A DNA stretch of 64,000 nt, taken from NCBI GenBank assembly GCA_020631735.1, contig CM036223.1, positions 54,984,456 through 55,048,455 on the forward strand, read 5' to 3'. The notes under the pieces are model-generated. The model saw only the letters and a program-made list of their open reading frames with translations. It made no database searches and was not told the origin of the DNA. The DNA is from Saccharum officinarum (taxonomy: Eukaryota > Streptophyta > Magnoliopsida > Poales > Poaceae). Position numbers and translations under genes: made by a program. This document shows positions 26,321 through 39,999 of the stretch, piece by piece (the stretch's first letter is position 1; every line of letters begins with the position of its first letter).

Positions 26321-29300
26321 ATGTCAGGCAGAGGTCGTGGCAGAGGTCGTGGAGGTGCTAACCTACCCATTACTATGGAGGAACTCATGCAAACTCAGAA
26401 TCAGATGATGCAGATGTTTATGCAGCACATGCAGAACAATCCCCCTGCAGGAGGACCACCGCCTGTGCAAGTGAGGGATAAGCGTGGGGAATTTTTGAAG
26501 GGACGCCCTCCAGTGTTTTCTCATGCTGCTGATCCTTTAGAGGCAGATGATTGGGTGAGGGCAGTGGAGAAACAGCTGAATATAGCCCAATGCAATGATA
26601 TGGAGAAGGTGTTATATGCATCTGGTCAGTTACAGGGGACAGCTCAGACTTGGTGGGAGTCGTATCAAGCTGCACGCCCTGACAATGCTCCTCCTATCAC
26701 TTGGAATGAGTTTGTTAGAGATTTTCGAGCTCGTCATATTCCTGAAGGTATAATTGAGCTGAAGCAGGAAGAATTCAGAAACCTTAGGATGGGACAGATG
26801 AGCGTTAGTGAATATCATGATAGATTTACCCAGTTGGCTCGCTATGCTCCTAATGAAGTGAGGGAAGATGCAGACAGACAGCGTCTTTTCTTGAAGGGAA
26901 TTTATTATGATCTTCGCTTGCAGTTGAAGGGGAACAACTATGCTAGTTTTCAAGAGCTGGTAAATAAAGCTATTGTGCTTGATAATGAGCGCAGAGAGAT
27001 GGACAGGAAGAGGAAAATGAAGGTACAAGGCTCAGGAAGCAACAACCGTCAGCGCACTAATTCTCAGCATGGTTTTCATCAGAAGTTTCAAGGACCGGTT
27101 AGCCAATGGAATCGCAATCCGAATCAGAGGTGGTCCCAGAATTGGCAAAGTAATCAGTCACAACAGCGTTCATCATATTCACAGCGTCAACAGTATCAGC
27201 AGACTGGGCAACAGACTCCTCGTACTGGAAATACCAATGTTACCCCCATGAAGAATAGTGCTCCCAGCACGCCTACTAGATGTTTTGTCTGTGGCAAAGA
27301 GGGGCATATGTCTTATCATTGTCCTGAGAAGCAGAACCAGCAGACTCCTCAGAGCCAGAAGAGCAACCAGAGGCAATCTAGTACTGGAAGGGTGAATCAC
27401 GTGTCTTCTGATACAGTTCATGATGCACCAGAAGTTATGATTGGTACGTTCAATGTACATTCCACTCCCGCAACTGTTCTTTTTGACTCTGGAGCATCTC
27501 ATACATTCATATCCAACATTTTTGTTAAAATGCATAGTATACCCATGTTAGCTATGAAAGAACCTCTCTTAGTAAATTCACCTGGAGGTACCATGCAAAC
27601 CAGTAATCGTTGTCTTCCAATTAGTATGGTATTAAGGGGGGTAGAGTTTAAGATAACTCCTATAGTGTTGAGGACATCTGGTATTGATGTGATATTGGGT
27701 ATGGACTGGATGAAGCAAAATCAGGCAGAGATTCAGTGTCAGCAAAAAGTGGTAGTTGTGACTGCACCTAATGGAGATAAAATCAATGTGGATGTAGCAG
27801 TGCAGAAGCAACCAACCGCTGTGGTGAATCAGCTTGAAGATACTATTAAGGAGAATTCAGTGATTGAGGAATTTTCGGATGTCTTCCCTGATGAATTGCC
27901 AGGTATGCCACCTGACCGAGACATTGAATTTCTTATTGAATTACTTCCTGGAACTGCACCTATAGCCAAACGACCATATAGGATGGGAGTAGATGAATTA
28001 GAAGAACTTAAGAAACAAATTAAAGAATTACAAGATAAAGGTTTTATTCGACCTAGTTCATCACCTTGGGGAGCACCAGTTATTTTTGTTGACAAGAAAG
28101 ATGGCGGTCAGAGGATGTGTGTTGATTACCGGTCACTAAATGAGGTAACTATCAAGAATAAGTATCCTTTGCCCAGGATTGATGACTTGTTTGATCAGTT
28201 GAGAGGTGCTTGTGTGTTCTCTAAGATTGATTTACGTTCTGGTTATCATCAGTTGAAGATTCGTGTTTCTGATATTCCAAAGACAGCTTTTACTACAAGG
28301 TATGGATTGTATGAGTATACTGTTATGTCATTTGGATTGACCAATGCACCTGCATACTTTATGTACATGATGAATAAGGTGTTTATGGAATATTTGGATA
28401 AATTTGTGGTGGTATTTATTGATGATATACTGGTATTTTCCAAGACGGAGGAAGAGCATGCTGAACATTTGAGGTTGGTATTGCAGAAACTTAGAGAGCA
28501 TAAACTGTATGCGAAGCGAAGTAAATGTGAGTTTTGGTTGAAGGAAGTTTCTTTCCTTGGTCATATTGTTTCTAATGGAGGGATATCAGTGGATCCAGGT
28601 AAAGTAAAGGATGTATTAAATTGGAAACCACCTATTGATGTTAGCGAGATTCGTAGTTTCTTGGGATTAGCTGGATATTACAGACGATTCATTGAAGGGT
28701 TTTCTAAACTTGCTAAACCTATGACATCTCTGTTAGAGAAGAATGCCAAGTTTGTGTGGTCAGATAAATGTCAAGCTAGTTTTGAGGAATTGAAGAAGAG
28801 GTTGACTACAGCGCCTGTTTTGGTTTTGCCAGATTTGAGTAAGAAGTTTTCTATTTATTGCGATGCTTCTCGTCAAGGTTTGGGATGTGTTCTTATGCAA
28901 GAAGGCAGAGTTGTGGCTTATGTATCTAGGCAGTTGAGAAAGCATGAGTTGAATTATCCTACACATGATTTGGAGTTAGCAGCTGTAGTTCATGCTTTAA
29001 AAATTTGGAGACATTATTTAATAGGACATAAGAGTGATATATACACTGATCATAAGAGTTTGAAGTATATTTTCACTCAGTCAGATCTGAATTTGAGGCA
29101 ACGTAGATGGTTAGAGTTGATTAAGGATTATGATATTGAGATACACTATCATCCTGGTAAGGCTAATGTAGTAGCTGATGCTCTTAGTAGGAAAAGTTAT
29201 GTCAATGAGATACAGACATTGTCTATGACTAGGGAGTTATGTGCTGAATTTGAATATTTGAATTTGGGAATTGTTACTAATACAATGGAATTAGTGATAG

Positions 29301-30736
29301 AGCCTACCTTAGAGCAAGAAATCTATAAGGGTCAGTTGAAGGATGAGAAACTAAAGAAGATAGCGGAAGATATAGTGATTGGTAAGTCACCAGGCTTTCG
29401 GATGGATGGTAATGGAATTTTGTGGTTTGGAAAGAGGTTATGTGTACCTGAGGATCAAACTGTTAGACAGGCAATTCTTCGCGAAGCTCATGAGTCAGCT
29501 TATTCTATTCATCCTGGTAGTACTAAGATGTACTTGGATCTGAAACAAAAATATTGGTGGGTTGGATTAAAGCGAGATGTGGTTGAGTATGTGGCATTGT
29601 GTGACACTTGTCAGAGGGTGAAAGCAGAGCATCAGAGACCTGCTGGATTGTTGCAACCAATGAAGATTCCTGAATGGAAGTGGGAAGAAGTTGGTATGGA
29701 CTTTATAGTGGGGTTACCTCGTACTCAGAAAGGTTATGACTCTATTTGGGTGATAGTAGATCGATTAACTAAAGTTGCTCATTTTATACCAGTTAAGACT
29801 ACTTACCGTGGACCAAAATTGGCAGAGTTGTATATGGAGAGGATAGTATGTTTGCATGGAGTTCCAAAGAAGATTGTATCTGATCGAGGATCGCAGTTTA
29901 CGTCGCATTTTTGGAAAGCTGTGCATGAATCATTGGGAACAAAATTGAATTTTAGTACAACATATCATTCACAGACAGATGGACAGACTGAAAGGACCAA
30001 CCAGGTATTAGAGGATATGTTGAGAGCTTGTGCATTGCAATATGGAACTAGTTGGGATAAGAGTTTGCCTTATGCAGAATTTTCTTACAATAATAGTTAT
30101 CAACAGAGTCTTAAGATGGCACCGTTTGAAGCTTTGTATGGACGTAAGTGTAGAACTCCATTGTTTTGGGATCAGACAGGTGAATCTCAAGTGTTTGGTA
30201 CAGATGTTCTTAGAAACGCAGAAGATCAAGTGCGAGTGATTCGTGAGAATTTGAGAGTAGCACAGTCTCGTCAGAAGAGTTATGCTGACAATAGAAGAAG
30301 AGATTTAGTTTTTGAGGTAGGTGATTATGTCTATTTGAAGGTGTCACCTATGAAAAGTGTGAAGAGGTTTAACATGAAAGGTAAACTAGCACTAAGGTAT
30401 GTTGGACCATTTAAAGTTATTACTAGACGTGGGGAAGTTGCTTATCAATTAGAGTTGCCTGAGAATTTATCTGGAGTACATGATGTGTTCCATGTTTCAC
30501 AACTTAAGAAGTGTTTACGGGTGCCTGAGGAGCAGATACCTTTAGAAGAGTTGACTGTTAAGGAAGATCTTACATATGAAGAGTTTCCGATCAAGATTTT
30601 AGAAACTGCTGAGAGAGTTACTCGAAGTCGGGTTATTAAGATGTGCAAAGTGCAGTGGAATCGATATTCAGAGGCAGAGGCAACTTGGGAAAGAGAGGAT
30701 GAATTGAGGAAATCATATCCGCAGTTGTTTGAGTAA
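26321..30736 (+). CDS. intact gag-pol polyprotein of element B (1471 aa)
   Basis: ATG at 26321, directly after GGAAACAG, opens one uninterrupted frame. Although the frame is open further upstream, this is the first ATG and gives a Gag start [12 protein letters not shown]. Seen in order: capsid-type gag (about 50-220), zinc knuckle [14 protein letters not shown] (about 321-334), aspartic protease [11 protein letters not shown] (about 388), RT with FIDD (about 699-702), RNase H starting YCDAS (about 845), integrase zinc region with [11 protein letters not shown] and CDTC (about 1056-1095), catalytic DDE core (MDFIVGL near 1125, SDRGSQFT near 1187, TERTNQ near 1222), and a chromodomain-like tail (about 1422-1471, with VIKMCKVQW and ATWERED). 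The tail lacks an obvious complete aromatic cage. All catalytic motifs look intact. Because its left end has no U3, the ORF lacks its own promoter. Confidence 0.95.
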   Translation: MSGRGRGRGRGGANLPITMEELMQTQNQMMQMFMQHMQNNPPAGGPPPVQVRDKRGEFLKGRPPVFSHAADPLEADDWVRAVEKQLNIAQCNDMEKVLYASGQLQGTAQTWWESYQAARPDNAPPITWNEFVRDFRARHIPEGIIELKQEEFRNLRMGQMSVSEYHDRFTQLARYAPNEVREDADRQRLFLKGIYYDLRLQLKGNNYASFQELVNKAIVLDNERREMDRKRKMKVQGSGSNNRQRTNSQHGFHQKFQGPVSQWNRNPNQRWSQNWQSNQSQQRSSYSQRQQYQQTGQQTPRTGNTNVTPMKNSAPSTPTRCFVCGKEGHMSYHCPEKQNQQTPQSQKSNQRQSSTGRVNHVSSDTVHDAPEVMIGTFNVHSTPATVLFDSGASHTFISNIFVKMHSIPMLAMKEPLLVNSPGGTMQTSNRCLPISMVLRGVEFKITPIVLRTSGIDVILGMDWMKQNQAEIQCQQKVVVVTAPNGDKINVDVAVQKQPTAVVNQLEDTIKENSVIEEFSDVFPDELPGMPPDRDIEFLIELLPGTAPIAKRPYRMGVDELEELKKQIKELQDKGFIRPSSSPWGAPVIFVDKKDGGQRMCVDYRSLNEVTIKNKYPLPRIDDLFDQLRGACVFSKIDLRSGYHQLKIRVSDIPKTAFTTRYGLYEYTVMSFGLTNAPAYFMYMMNKVFMEYLDKFVVVFIDDILVFSKTEEEHAEHLRLVLQKLREHKLYAKRSKCEFWLKEVSFLGHIVSNGGISVDPGKVKDVLNWKPPIDVSEIRSFLGLAGYYRRFIEGFSKLAKPMTSLLEKNAKFVWSDKCQASFEELKKRLTTAPVLVLPDLSKKFSIYCDASRQGLGCVLMQEGRVVAYVSRQLRKHELNYPTHDLELAAVVHALKIWRHYLIGHKSDIYTDHKSLKYIFTQSDLNLRQRRWLELIKDYDIEIHYHPGKANVVADALSRKSYVNEIQTLSMTRELCAEFEYLNLGIVTNTMELVIEPTLEQEIYKGQLKDEKLKKIAEDIVIGKSPGFRMDGNGILWFGKRLCVPEDQTVRQAILREAHESAYSIHPGSTKMYLDLKQKYWWVGLKRDVVEYVALCDTCQRVKAEHQRPAGLLQPMKIPEWKWEEVGMDFIVGLPRTQKGYDSIWVIVDRLTKVAHFIPVKTTYRGPKLAELYMERIVCLHGVPKKIVSDRGSQFTSHFWKAVHESLGTKLNFSTTYHSQTDGQTERTNQVLEDMLRACALQYGTSWDKSLPYAEFSYNNSYQQSLKMAPFEALYGRKCRTPLFWDQTGESQVFGTDVLRNAEDQVRVIRENLRVAQSRQKSYADNRRRDLVFEVGDYVYLKVSPMKSVKRFNMKGKLALRYVGPFKVITRRGEVAYQLELPENLSGVHDVFHVSQLKKCLRVPEEQIPLEELTVKEDLTYEEFPIKILETAERVTRSRVIKMCKVQWNRYSEAEATWEREDELRKSYPQLFE

Positions 30737-30781
30737 GCAGTCCAATCTCGAGGACGAGATTCTTTTAAGGGGGGTAGAATT

Positions 30782-33631
30782 TGTAACACCCAAATTTTAG
30801 AGTTAATAAATTTTAAATAATTTAGATAACAATTAATGGGAAATTAAAATTTTAAAAATTATTTGGTGTTGCATTCATTTACTGTTGTGTAGTAGAATTA
30901 TTTTATTTTGATTTGGTTTGGAAATTTTATTTGGAATAGTTTGTAAACAAGTAAATAAAGAAGAGAAAGAAAAAGAAAAAAAAGAAATACTTACCTTCTT
31001 ACCTGGCAGTCGACGGGCCGACGGCCTGCTCTCCCGCGCTGGAGCCTGGGCCGCTGCCGCCTTCCGTTCCTCCGCGCATGACATCGAGTGGGCCGGCCCA
31101 GCGTCGCTGAGACAAGCCGCGCGCCCTCTCATGGTCGCTGACCGGTGGGGCCCAGTTGTCGGTCGTCTTCCACCTTCCGTGAAGACGCCGGACTCCGAAC
31201 CGAAGTTGTTGACATCGGTTGATTTCGTGATCTCCGGAAAATCCTACCCGAACACGGCCAATAGAAGCTATAAATAGGTCGCATAGGTCCTCTAGTTTCC
31301 GTTTTTCATCTAAACCGTGAGTTCTACCGTGAAAAATCGAGGTTTAGGGTTTGAGGTAGTTGGAGCACGGCGGTTGATCGGTTGAGGTGTTTTCGGGTGG
31401 ACCGGAGGCCAAATTTTTCGCGTGGGTGAGTCCGCACTTGTCTTCTCTTTCTTTTGGTGTTTTTCTTTTTGATTGGAGAGGCTTCGAAGTAGGTTTTTTT
31501 TGAAGTTCCCAGTCGGTCGGCAATGGCGCCACCGTCTCTCCTCTTGCAGCGCTCTCTCCTCGGTTAGTCATAGCTCACCAAAACCGCTTAAGATAGTTCG
31601 GGTTTGATTCCTCTTTCGATTTGAGTTGATGTCGGGTCAAGTAGTGGTCGGAAAAGGGGGAGACGGAGTTCTCCGGCGGGCTCATGGCGTCGGCCATGGC
31701 GGCCACCGGCCGGACTTGAGAGAGGTGGCCGGATTTTCCACTGTGCACTTGATGATGAACACGAACCGTTGGATTCGAGATGAAGGGCTGAGATTAGAAG
31801 ATACCCCTTCGCGGGGTAAACTTCTTAAAGAGCCCCTTAGCTTTTTAATAATTAACCCGCCGTCCATAGCGTATTGCTGAAAATACGTTTTCGTGTTTGG
31901 AAAGCGTATTCTCTTCCGGTTAAGTCAAAAATACGTTTTCAGGTATTTACAGTTTTGCCACTAGAACTGTTTTGGTCATAAAATCTTTGTTTTAACTCCG
32001 ATTTGATCCGTTCAAGTTGAGTTAGGTTCGTATTTGCGAGCTCTACATGTTAGTGTAGTTGTACAGTTAGTTTTGATAATTTATTTTTCGAGTTTATAAT
32101 TAAGTATTTATTTATCTATGGAAAATCTTAGAAAATTCATAACTTATACGTTTTAACTCTGAATTTGGTGATCTTTGCGTCTGTGTGATCGTAGAAACGT
32201 GTAGAAGAGTTTTATAAACTTTTATTACTGTTTTGCTACTGTTGGTGTACTGTTCTAATTGTATCTCTTTGTTTGCTTCGTGTTTGTTTGATTGGATGCA
32301 TGTGTGTTGTTGATTGATAATCGAGTATAGAAGGTGAGCAGTATCTGGACGATTCGGAGTATTACTTTGAGCCAAGTCAGCAGTATCACTTGGAAAGCTT
32401 TGATCAAGGCAAGTATAACACAGGACTATCCTTGTTACCTATACATTGAATTGTCATACATATGCATGTGCTTACCTTGACAACCTTAGAGATTATAACT
32501 TAGTGATTGTTATCTTGATTCCTTGTCAACCTTGGGAATGCATATGGGTAGCTATTGCTAGTGCTTAAACTAAGAACAATGATCTTGTAATTTGATTAAT
32601 GGATTAAGCAATCAACCTTTAAGATGATTCTATTACTGTTAAAAGGGGCTAGAGCATGTGTATTATTTTAATGCTCTGGTTACTCTCCATAAGGACTTAT
32701 CTGTACATGATTATCCGGGATATACAGTACAGCTGTGAGGGCTATATGGCTCTGGCTTTAGTTGTTCAAGAGACCTTTTCTAGCTTGTTAGTGGTTACCT
32801 TAAATGGCGTAAGAATGGCTTGCCACTTTGGGTGTAGTGCGAGCCCCTGGCCTAGTGTGTATAGGCTGCGGTTGTTGTGCCACAGGGAAGGGGGGTTCTA
32901 CATCTGCCTGCCGAGTGAATCTAATGGCCCTAACTTGTTAGACGAACTTTTGAGTGGCTTTATATGGTTCTCGGGTGTTTGGGTTTGATCTCCCCACTCA
33001 TTTGGAAATCATGACTTACAGTGAAAGTGTACACCTCTGCGCAGAGTTAAAAACTGGTATACTAGCCGTGCTCACGGATACGAGCGGCCTTGGAACATCT
33101 ACAGAATAGATGATCACCATTGCTATATCATGTTTAATTATTGTTGATTATTATTATGCTCATGTTAATGCTATTCGTTATCATTATTACAATTGATCAT
33201 TGGTTCTTTAATGGGAAGTGGTTTATCTTGATGCTACTCAATTGCTAATATATGATTAAAAGCTAAACGCAGTTAAACAGTGTCTAGCTTTTTTGAGCCT
33301 CATGAACCCTGTGTTATATTTGTGGAGTTCGACATGGACTCACCCTTGCTATTTCCACCATAACAGATGAAGATATAGAGGAAGATTATCGGAATGAGTA
33401 CTAGTCTTGGTGTCAACCAGTCAACCGTGTCCCTGTGTGGAGTTTCCGCTGAAGAACTACTATTAGTTATTATTATCTATCGTTCAAGACTATGTCTTAA
33501 ATATTTATTCGTTATGTAATAAGCACTGTGATGGTACTTTGTAATTTGTCAACTTATGTGTGCGACTGTTTCCTGGGGCGCACATGAGTCTTTTATGCAT
33601 CCTATTTTTGTCCTTAAAAATGGGTGTGACA
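30782..33631 (+). repeat. 3' LTR of element B (2850 bp)
   Basis: It begins TGTAACACCC after a polypurine tract and ends GGGTGTGACA, an inverted terminus with one mismatch. A TATAAATA box at 31269 places the U3/R border near 31300. The GC-rich patch 31010-31200 lies just upstream of it. 33255-33631 is the segment duplicated in inverted form at the left end of the element. Confidence 0.92.
31269..31276 (+). promoter_or_regulatory. TATA box in the 3' LTR of element B
   Basis: TATAAATA about 490 bases into the LTR, after a GC-rich stretch. It is the only visible promoter of the element and points out of its 3' end into the flanking DNA, because the 5' copy is missing. Confidence 0.6.
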
Positions 33632-33926
33632 GTCCGGAGATCGCACGGAGCTGCGCCATGGCCGAAGCATCCAGACATCGTTGGGCGCCGGAGGTCGCCC
33701 GTGCCGGCGATGGAGTCTGCGCTCGCCAACGGAGAAGCAACGACGTCCATCTGGGTCGAGATGATTCCTCCGATTTGGAGGTACCGGCCGAACCCGTATC
33801 TAGAAAGAATATACATTGTGCGAGATGAACCCAACCCACTGATTCTGAAACCAAACAGCAGATCATCTGGGATGGACCCAGAATATCCTACTTATCCCAC
33901 AAACCAAACACACGGGAAAGCAATAT

Positions 33927-33959
33927 GATGGGATGGGATGGGATGGGATGGGATGGGAT
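33927..33959. repeat. (ATGGG)n microsatellite
   Basis: Six uninterrupted ATGGG units just outside the right terminus of the GC-rich TIR element. Confidence 0.9.
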
Positions 33960-34781
33960 TACTATTACCAAACTATGGAGGAGAGGAGGACTTCATCATA
34001 TTCATTCATGGAACATGCGCGCATGCCTATCGATCGGCATCATCATCAGCCTGAAAACGGTTTGGCAGTTATTATTCCTACAGCTGACAACATAACACGC
34101 AACCGTCAGCAGGTCAACAAGGACCCCACCCACACCCACCGACCCGCCGACCGTCATGACCGAGTACTCGAGCAAACGCATCCGTGAATGAACCATCCAT
34201 CGCCATCGCGACACCGTGCCACGTCTCGACGACGACGACGACGACAGGCCATTAATTTCCTAGACAACCCCCATCCCCCACACACTTTTCTCTTATCACG
34301 TATGACGATTAGAAGAGTTACTTCAATTTGGGATTACTCCCTCCGTCCCAAAAACATGGAAATCTCACTAGGCAAGTGTAGCAGTTTGATCGCCAAGTCA
34401 TAAGTAGTTGCTTTGTATGATGCATCGAGCGAGCGGTTTGGCCGTGCAGTCCCTTCACTCGCAAAGTTTAGGCGATCCGGTCCATGGCGTGGTGGCGTGA
34501 GCTCCACAAAGTTGCACTTTCTTCAGGGTCAGCAACCCACCAACAGCAGCTAAGTACTACCTAGCGTGCCTCACTGCCACCGGTTGCTTGTATTTGTAAT
34601 CATCGTTCATGTGCCGTTGCAGTGCAACCAAATAAAAAGTAATTTTGTTATTTGTATTTGTACCATCGTTCATCCGCCTAACAGTTAGTCGTTCGGATTT
34701 TTATATGCATAGTTTTGTTACGTAATAATAAAACCCATGTATTTATAAAACGAAGAGATCGAATCTTACTATTACTAATTA
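33960..34781. other. intergenic, nothing firm
   Basis: This holds a (GAC)n run near 34229-34246 and, near 34338, CTCCCTCCGTCCCAAAAAC, which is the left terminus of a Stowaway-type MITE with no partner end. No gene is seen. Confidence 0.5.
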
Positions 34782-35650
34782 GATGTCCCAATGGAGCCTC
34801 CACGTTAATCCTGACTAGATGCGCTAGAGAAAAAGATAACTGCTAGAAATTCTCATATTAATAAGAAACATCTGACCACCAAATCAAAGACTCTAGACAT
34901 CCATCACTAGTGGATCTATTTTCTTAAAAATTATCCACATCTGTCATTATAGATAAAAATCCCGTTTTAAGAAAAAACAATTTGATGGTAGTTTGTATAA
35001 AATATTGGACGAATCCTATTATTCACGTCACATAGTATACATTATTAAAATATCATATCTCCAATTCTAACGTTCGTAGTTAGTTAACAAAAAAATATAT
35101 TAATGAAACAAAATATATGTATTAAAAATACCACATTATCGACATTCACAATTAGTTAGTAAAATATTAGATGAGTTAGATCTTATTATTATTATTTACT
35201 AATTAGAGGCTCTAACGGGGCCTCCACATTAATCCTGACCAGATGCGCTAGAAAAAAAAAGATAAATGCTAGAAATTCTCATATTAATCAGAAACATCTG
35301 ACCACCAAATCAAAGACTCTAGCCATCCATCACCATTGGATTTATTTTCTAGAAAATTACCCACCTCTGCCATTATAGATAAAAATCACATTTTAAGAGA
35401 GAACAATTTGACGGTAGTTAGTATAATATATTGGACGAGTCCTATTATTCACGTCACATAGTATACATTATTAAAATATCATATCTCCAATACCGACATT
35501 CATAGTTAGTTGACAAAAAAAATATTAATGAAACAAAATATATGTGTTAAAAATACCACATTGTCAACATTCACAATTAGTTAGTAAAATATTAGGTGAA
35601 ACAAAATATATGTGTTAAAATACCACATTATCGACATTCACAATTAGTTA
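34782..35650. repeat. two tandem copies of a 424-bp AT-rich unit
   Basis: The second copy starts near 35206. Markers are GCCTCCACGTTAATCCTGAC at 34796 and GCCTCCACATTAATCCTGAC at 35220, then AGAAATTCTCATATTAAT and CACGTCACATAGTATACATT in both. Copies differ by scattered substitutions. A shorter subunit with AAATATATGTGTTAAAAATA and ACATTCACAATTAGTTAGTA is repeated again at the end. No coding content; origin unknown. Confidence 0.8.
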
Positions 35651-35851
35651 GTAAAATATTAGATGAGTTTGATCTTATTAATCACGTCACTTGGCAATAA
35701 ATTATTAAAATAACATACATGTAGTAACGATGTTCATAGTTAGTTAATAGAATATCTGTATTAATAAAACAAAAATATATGTATTGGTAAAATATCAGAA
35801 GAGGCCTATTAATCCCATTCACTTGGTAATGTATTAATAGATTATCATATA

Positions 35852-36100
35852 CTTTCTCCGTCACAAAATAAACGTATATTCTACTTTTGAGGAGATAAAC
35901 TTTTTTAAATGACTAACGTATAGAAAATAATAGTCATTTGTATCTCTAAAAAATTTAATTATAAAACTACATTCTATGTTGAATCTAATAACACTTATTA
36001 TTCTTCATGAATACTAATATATTTATATATATTTGACCAAACTTTAAATGATTTGACTCCTTGAGGAATGAGATGTGTGTTTACTTTGGGACAAAGAGAA
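35852..36100. mobile_element. Stowaway-like MITE
   Basis: Inverted ends CTTTCTCCGTCACAAAATAA and GTTTACTTTGGGACAAAGAGAA, flanked by TA on both sides. They are degenerate forms of the CTCCCTCCGTCCCAAAATAA terminus of grass Stowaway (Tc1/mariner) elements. No coding capacity. Confidence 0.7.
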
Positions 36101-36940
36101 TATGTAGTACTCTAAAGTTAGTTAATGACCCAGAGAATAGTATATAATCTGATGGAAGGTTAATATGTTATTAAAATATTTGAGGCAAACAAACAAAATT
36201 TTACATGTGCAATTTTTGTCAACCACTCGCAAACTGAAATTAACTTTCAAAATTTACATCTAAATTATGCACCTCTGCCATTTAGAACTATAATTCAAAA
36301 TAACCCATAAATTTGTGTCTAAATTACCCACATATGTCACTAACAGAGATAATATAAAGTACAACTTTTGATTATCTAAATTATCCACCTTGACTATTAT
36401 AAAAAAGAAATAAAAATACCTCTAAATCTAAGTGTAAATACTAAAATTATTATTGCAAATAAATTAATAATCATTTTCATTTTAAATAAGTTTATTACAT
36501 GTTGACTAAAATATTATGCCATATAGTAATCTATTTTAAAAATAAGTAAAAATAACTCTAAATCTACGTATAAATAATAATATAGTTATTATGATAAATA
36601 AATTAATAACCATTGTTATTTAAATAAGTGTATTATATATTGATTAAAATATTGTGTCCTACGAATAGTATATAACATTTAATTGTTTTATACAATAAAT
36701 TTAACATCTTGATTGTTGTTGTCCAAGCTGTAATAACTTTTTATGCCATTGTAGTAGCTAGAACGTAGCCTAAATTCTATACTATTTTTTCAGAAAAATA
36801 TATATTATACTAACACATTGAATCCTCGAGCCAATTGGATCTTAAAGAATCAACGTATTCATAGGGAGGACATGCAATTAATAAACATGAACTACCATCT
36901 CAAACAAATCTTAAAAAACACTACCACGTCTAAAAAAATA

Positions 36941-37126
36941 CTCTATCCATTAATACAGTGTATTCTAGGGATTTTAAGATAACTTAAGATAGAATACAAA
37001 AGACTCATGTACTCTTACTTTTCTAATGACTTTAATCCACGTGATTTGAGGCACCTACTGATTTTATATTATTATTTTATAAATCCTTTATAGTATAATG
37101 CACTATATATCACACAATAGAGGGAG
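36941..37126. mobile_element. second Stowaway-like MITE, degenerate
   Basis: It begins CTCTATCCATTAATACAGTG and ends ACACAATAGAGGGAG, each with TA outside. Internal halves are also weakly inverted (AGGGATTTTAAG with AAATCCTTTATAG). Its inverted ends are weaker than those of the preceding MITE. Confidence 0.5.
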
Positions 37127-37129
37127 TAT

Positions 37130-39821
<2,692 letters not shown>

Positions 39822-39999
39822 TTTGGCCAAGAAACAACAGTTGCACAGGGTCTTCGACCTCTCTCCACAAAATCAGTTCCAAGAACTTATCCATGAGCTC
39901 ACGAATGCCCATAGCCTGTATGCATCCATGAAGTTGCTCTGAACAGTTGAGATCCAGTGAAGTCGGGCAGGCGCAACTTGATCTCCAACCATGAGGCGA
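39822..39999 (-). other. possible isolated exon of an unknown gene
   Basis: On the minus strand an acceptor TGTGTTTTCCACAG precedes 178 bases open without stops, followed by a GTAAAT donor. The translation contains ELMDKFLELILWREVEDPVQ and HGCIQAMGIR, which look like real helical protein. I do not recognise a family. Another minus-strand acceptor-like TTATGTGCAG lies at about 40208-40218, so several exons of a decayed gene are possible. Confidence 0.3.

Larger units (their letters stand above)
23991..33631 (+). mobile_element. Element B: young Ty3/gypsy chromovirus with palindromic left end
   Basis: A complete insertion of 9641 bp flanked by GTCCG (23986-23990 and 33632-33636). In order: a palindrome of U5 sequence, primer binding site, an extra ORF, an intact gag-pol ORF, a polypurine tract (AAGGGGGG, about 30768) and a full 3' LTR of 2850 bp. 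The 354-bp stretch shared by the right palindrome arm and the 3' LTR differs at only three positions (24379, 24414, 24616 against 33289, 33324, 33526). The insertion is therefore recent, probably well under a million years at usual grass LTR rates. The domain content and chromodomain-like tail indicate the Tekay branch. It is a different family from A and C. Confidence 0.93.
23413..33915. mobile_element. GC-rich TIR element split by element B
   Basis: CCGTGTGTTTGGTTTG at 23413 and its exact complement ending at 33915 form a 16-bp inverted repeat with GAA directly outside on both sides. Subterminal words (TGGGTTGGG, CATCCC, TCATCTC) also recur in inverted order. Without element B and its 5-bp duplication the unit would be about 860 bp, with a GC-rich core (23598-23985 plus 33637-33825) that may be captured exon sequence. 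No protein was recognised in it. Superfamily unknown; a 3-bp duplication would fit PIF/Harbinger or CACTA. Confidence 0.55.
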
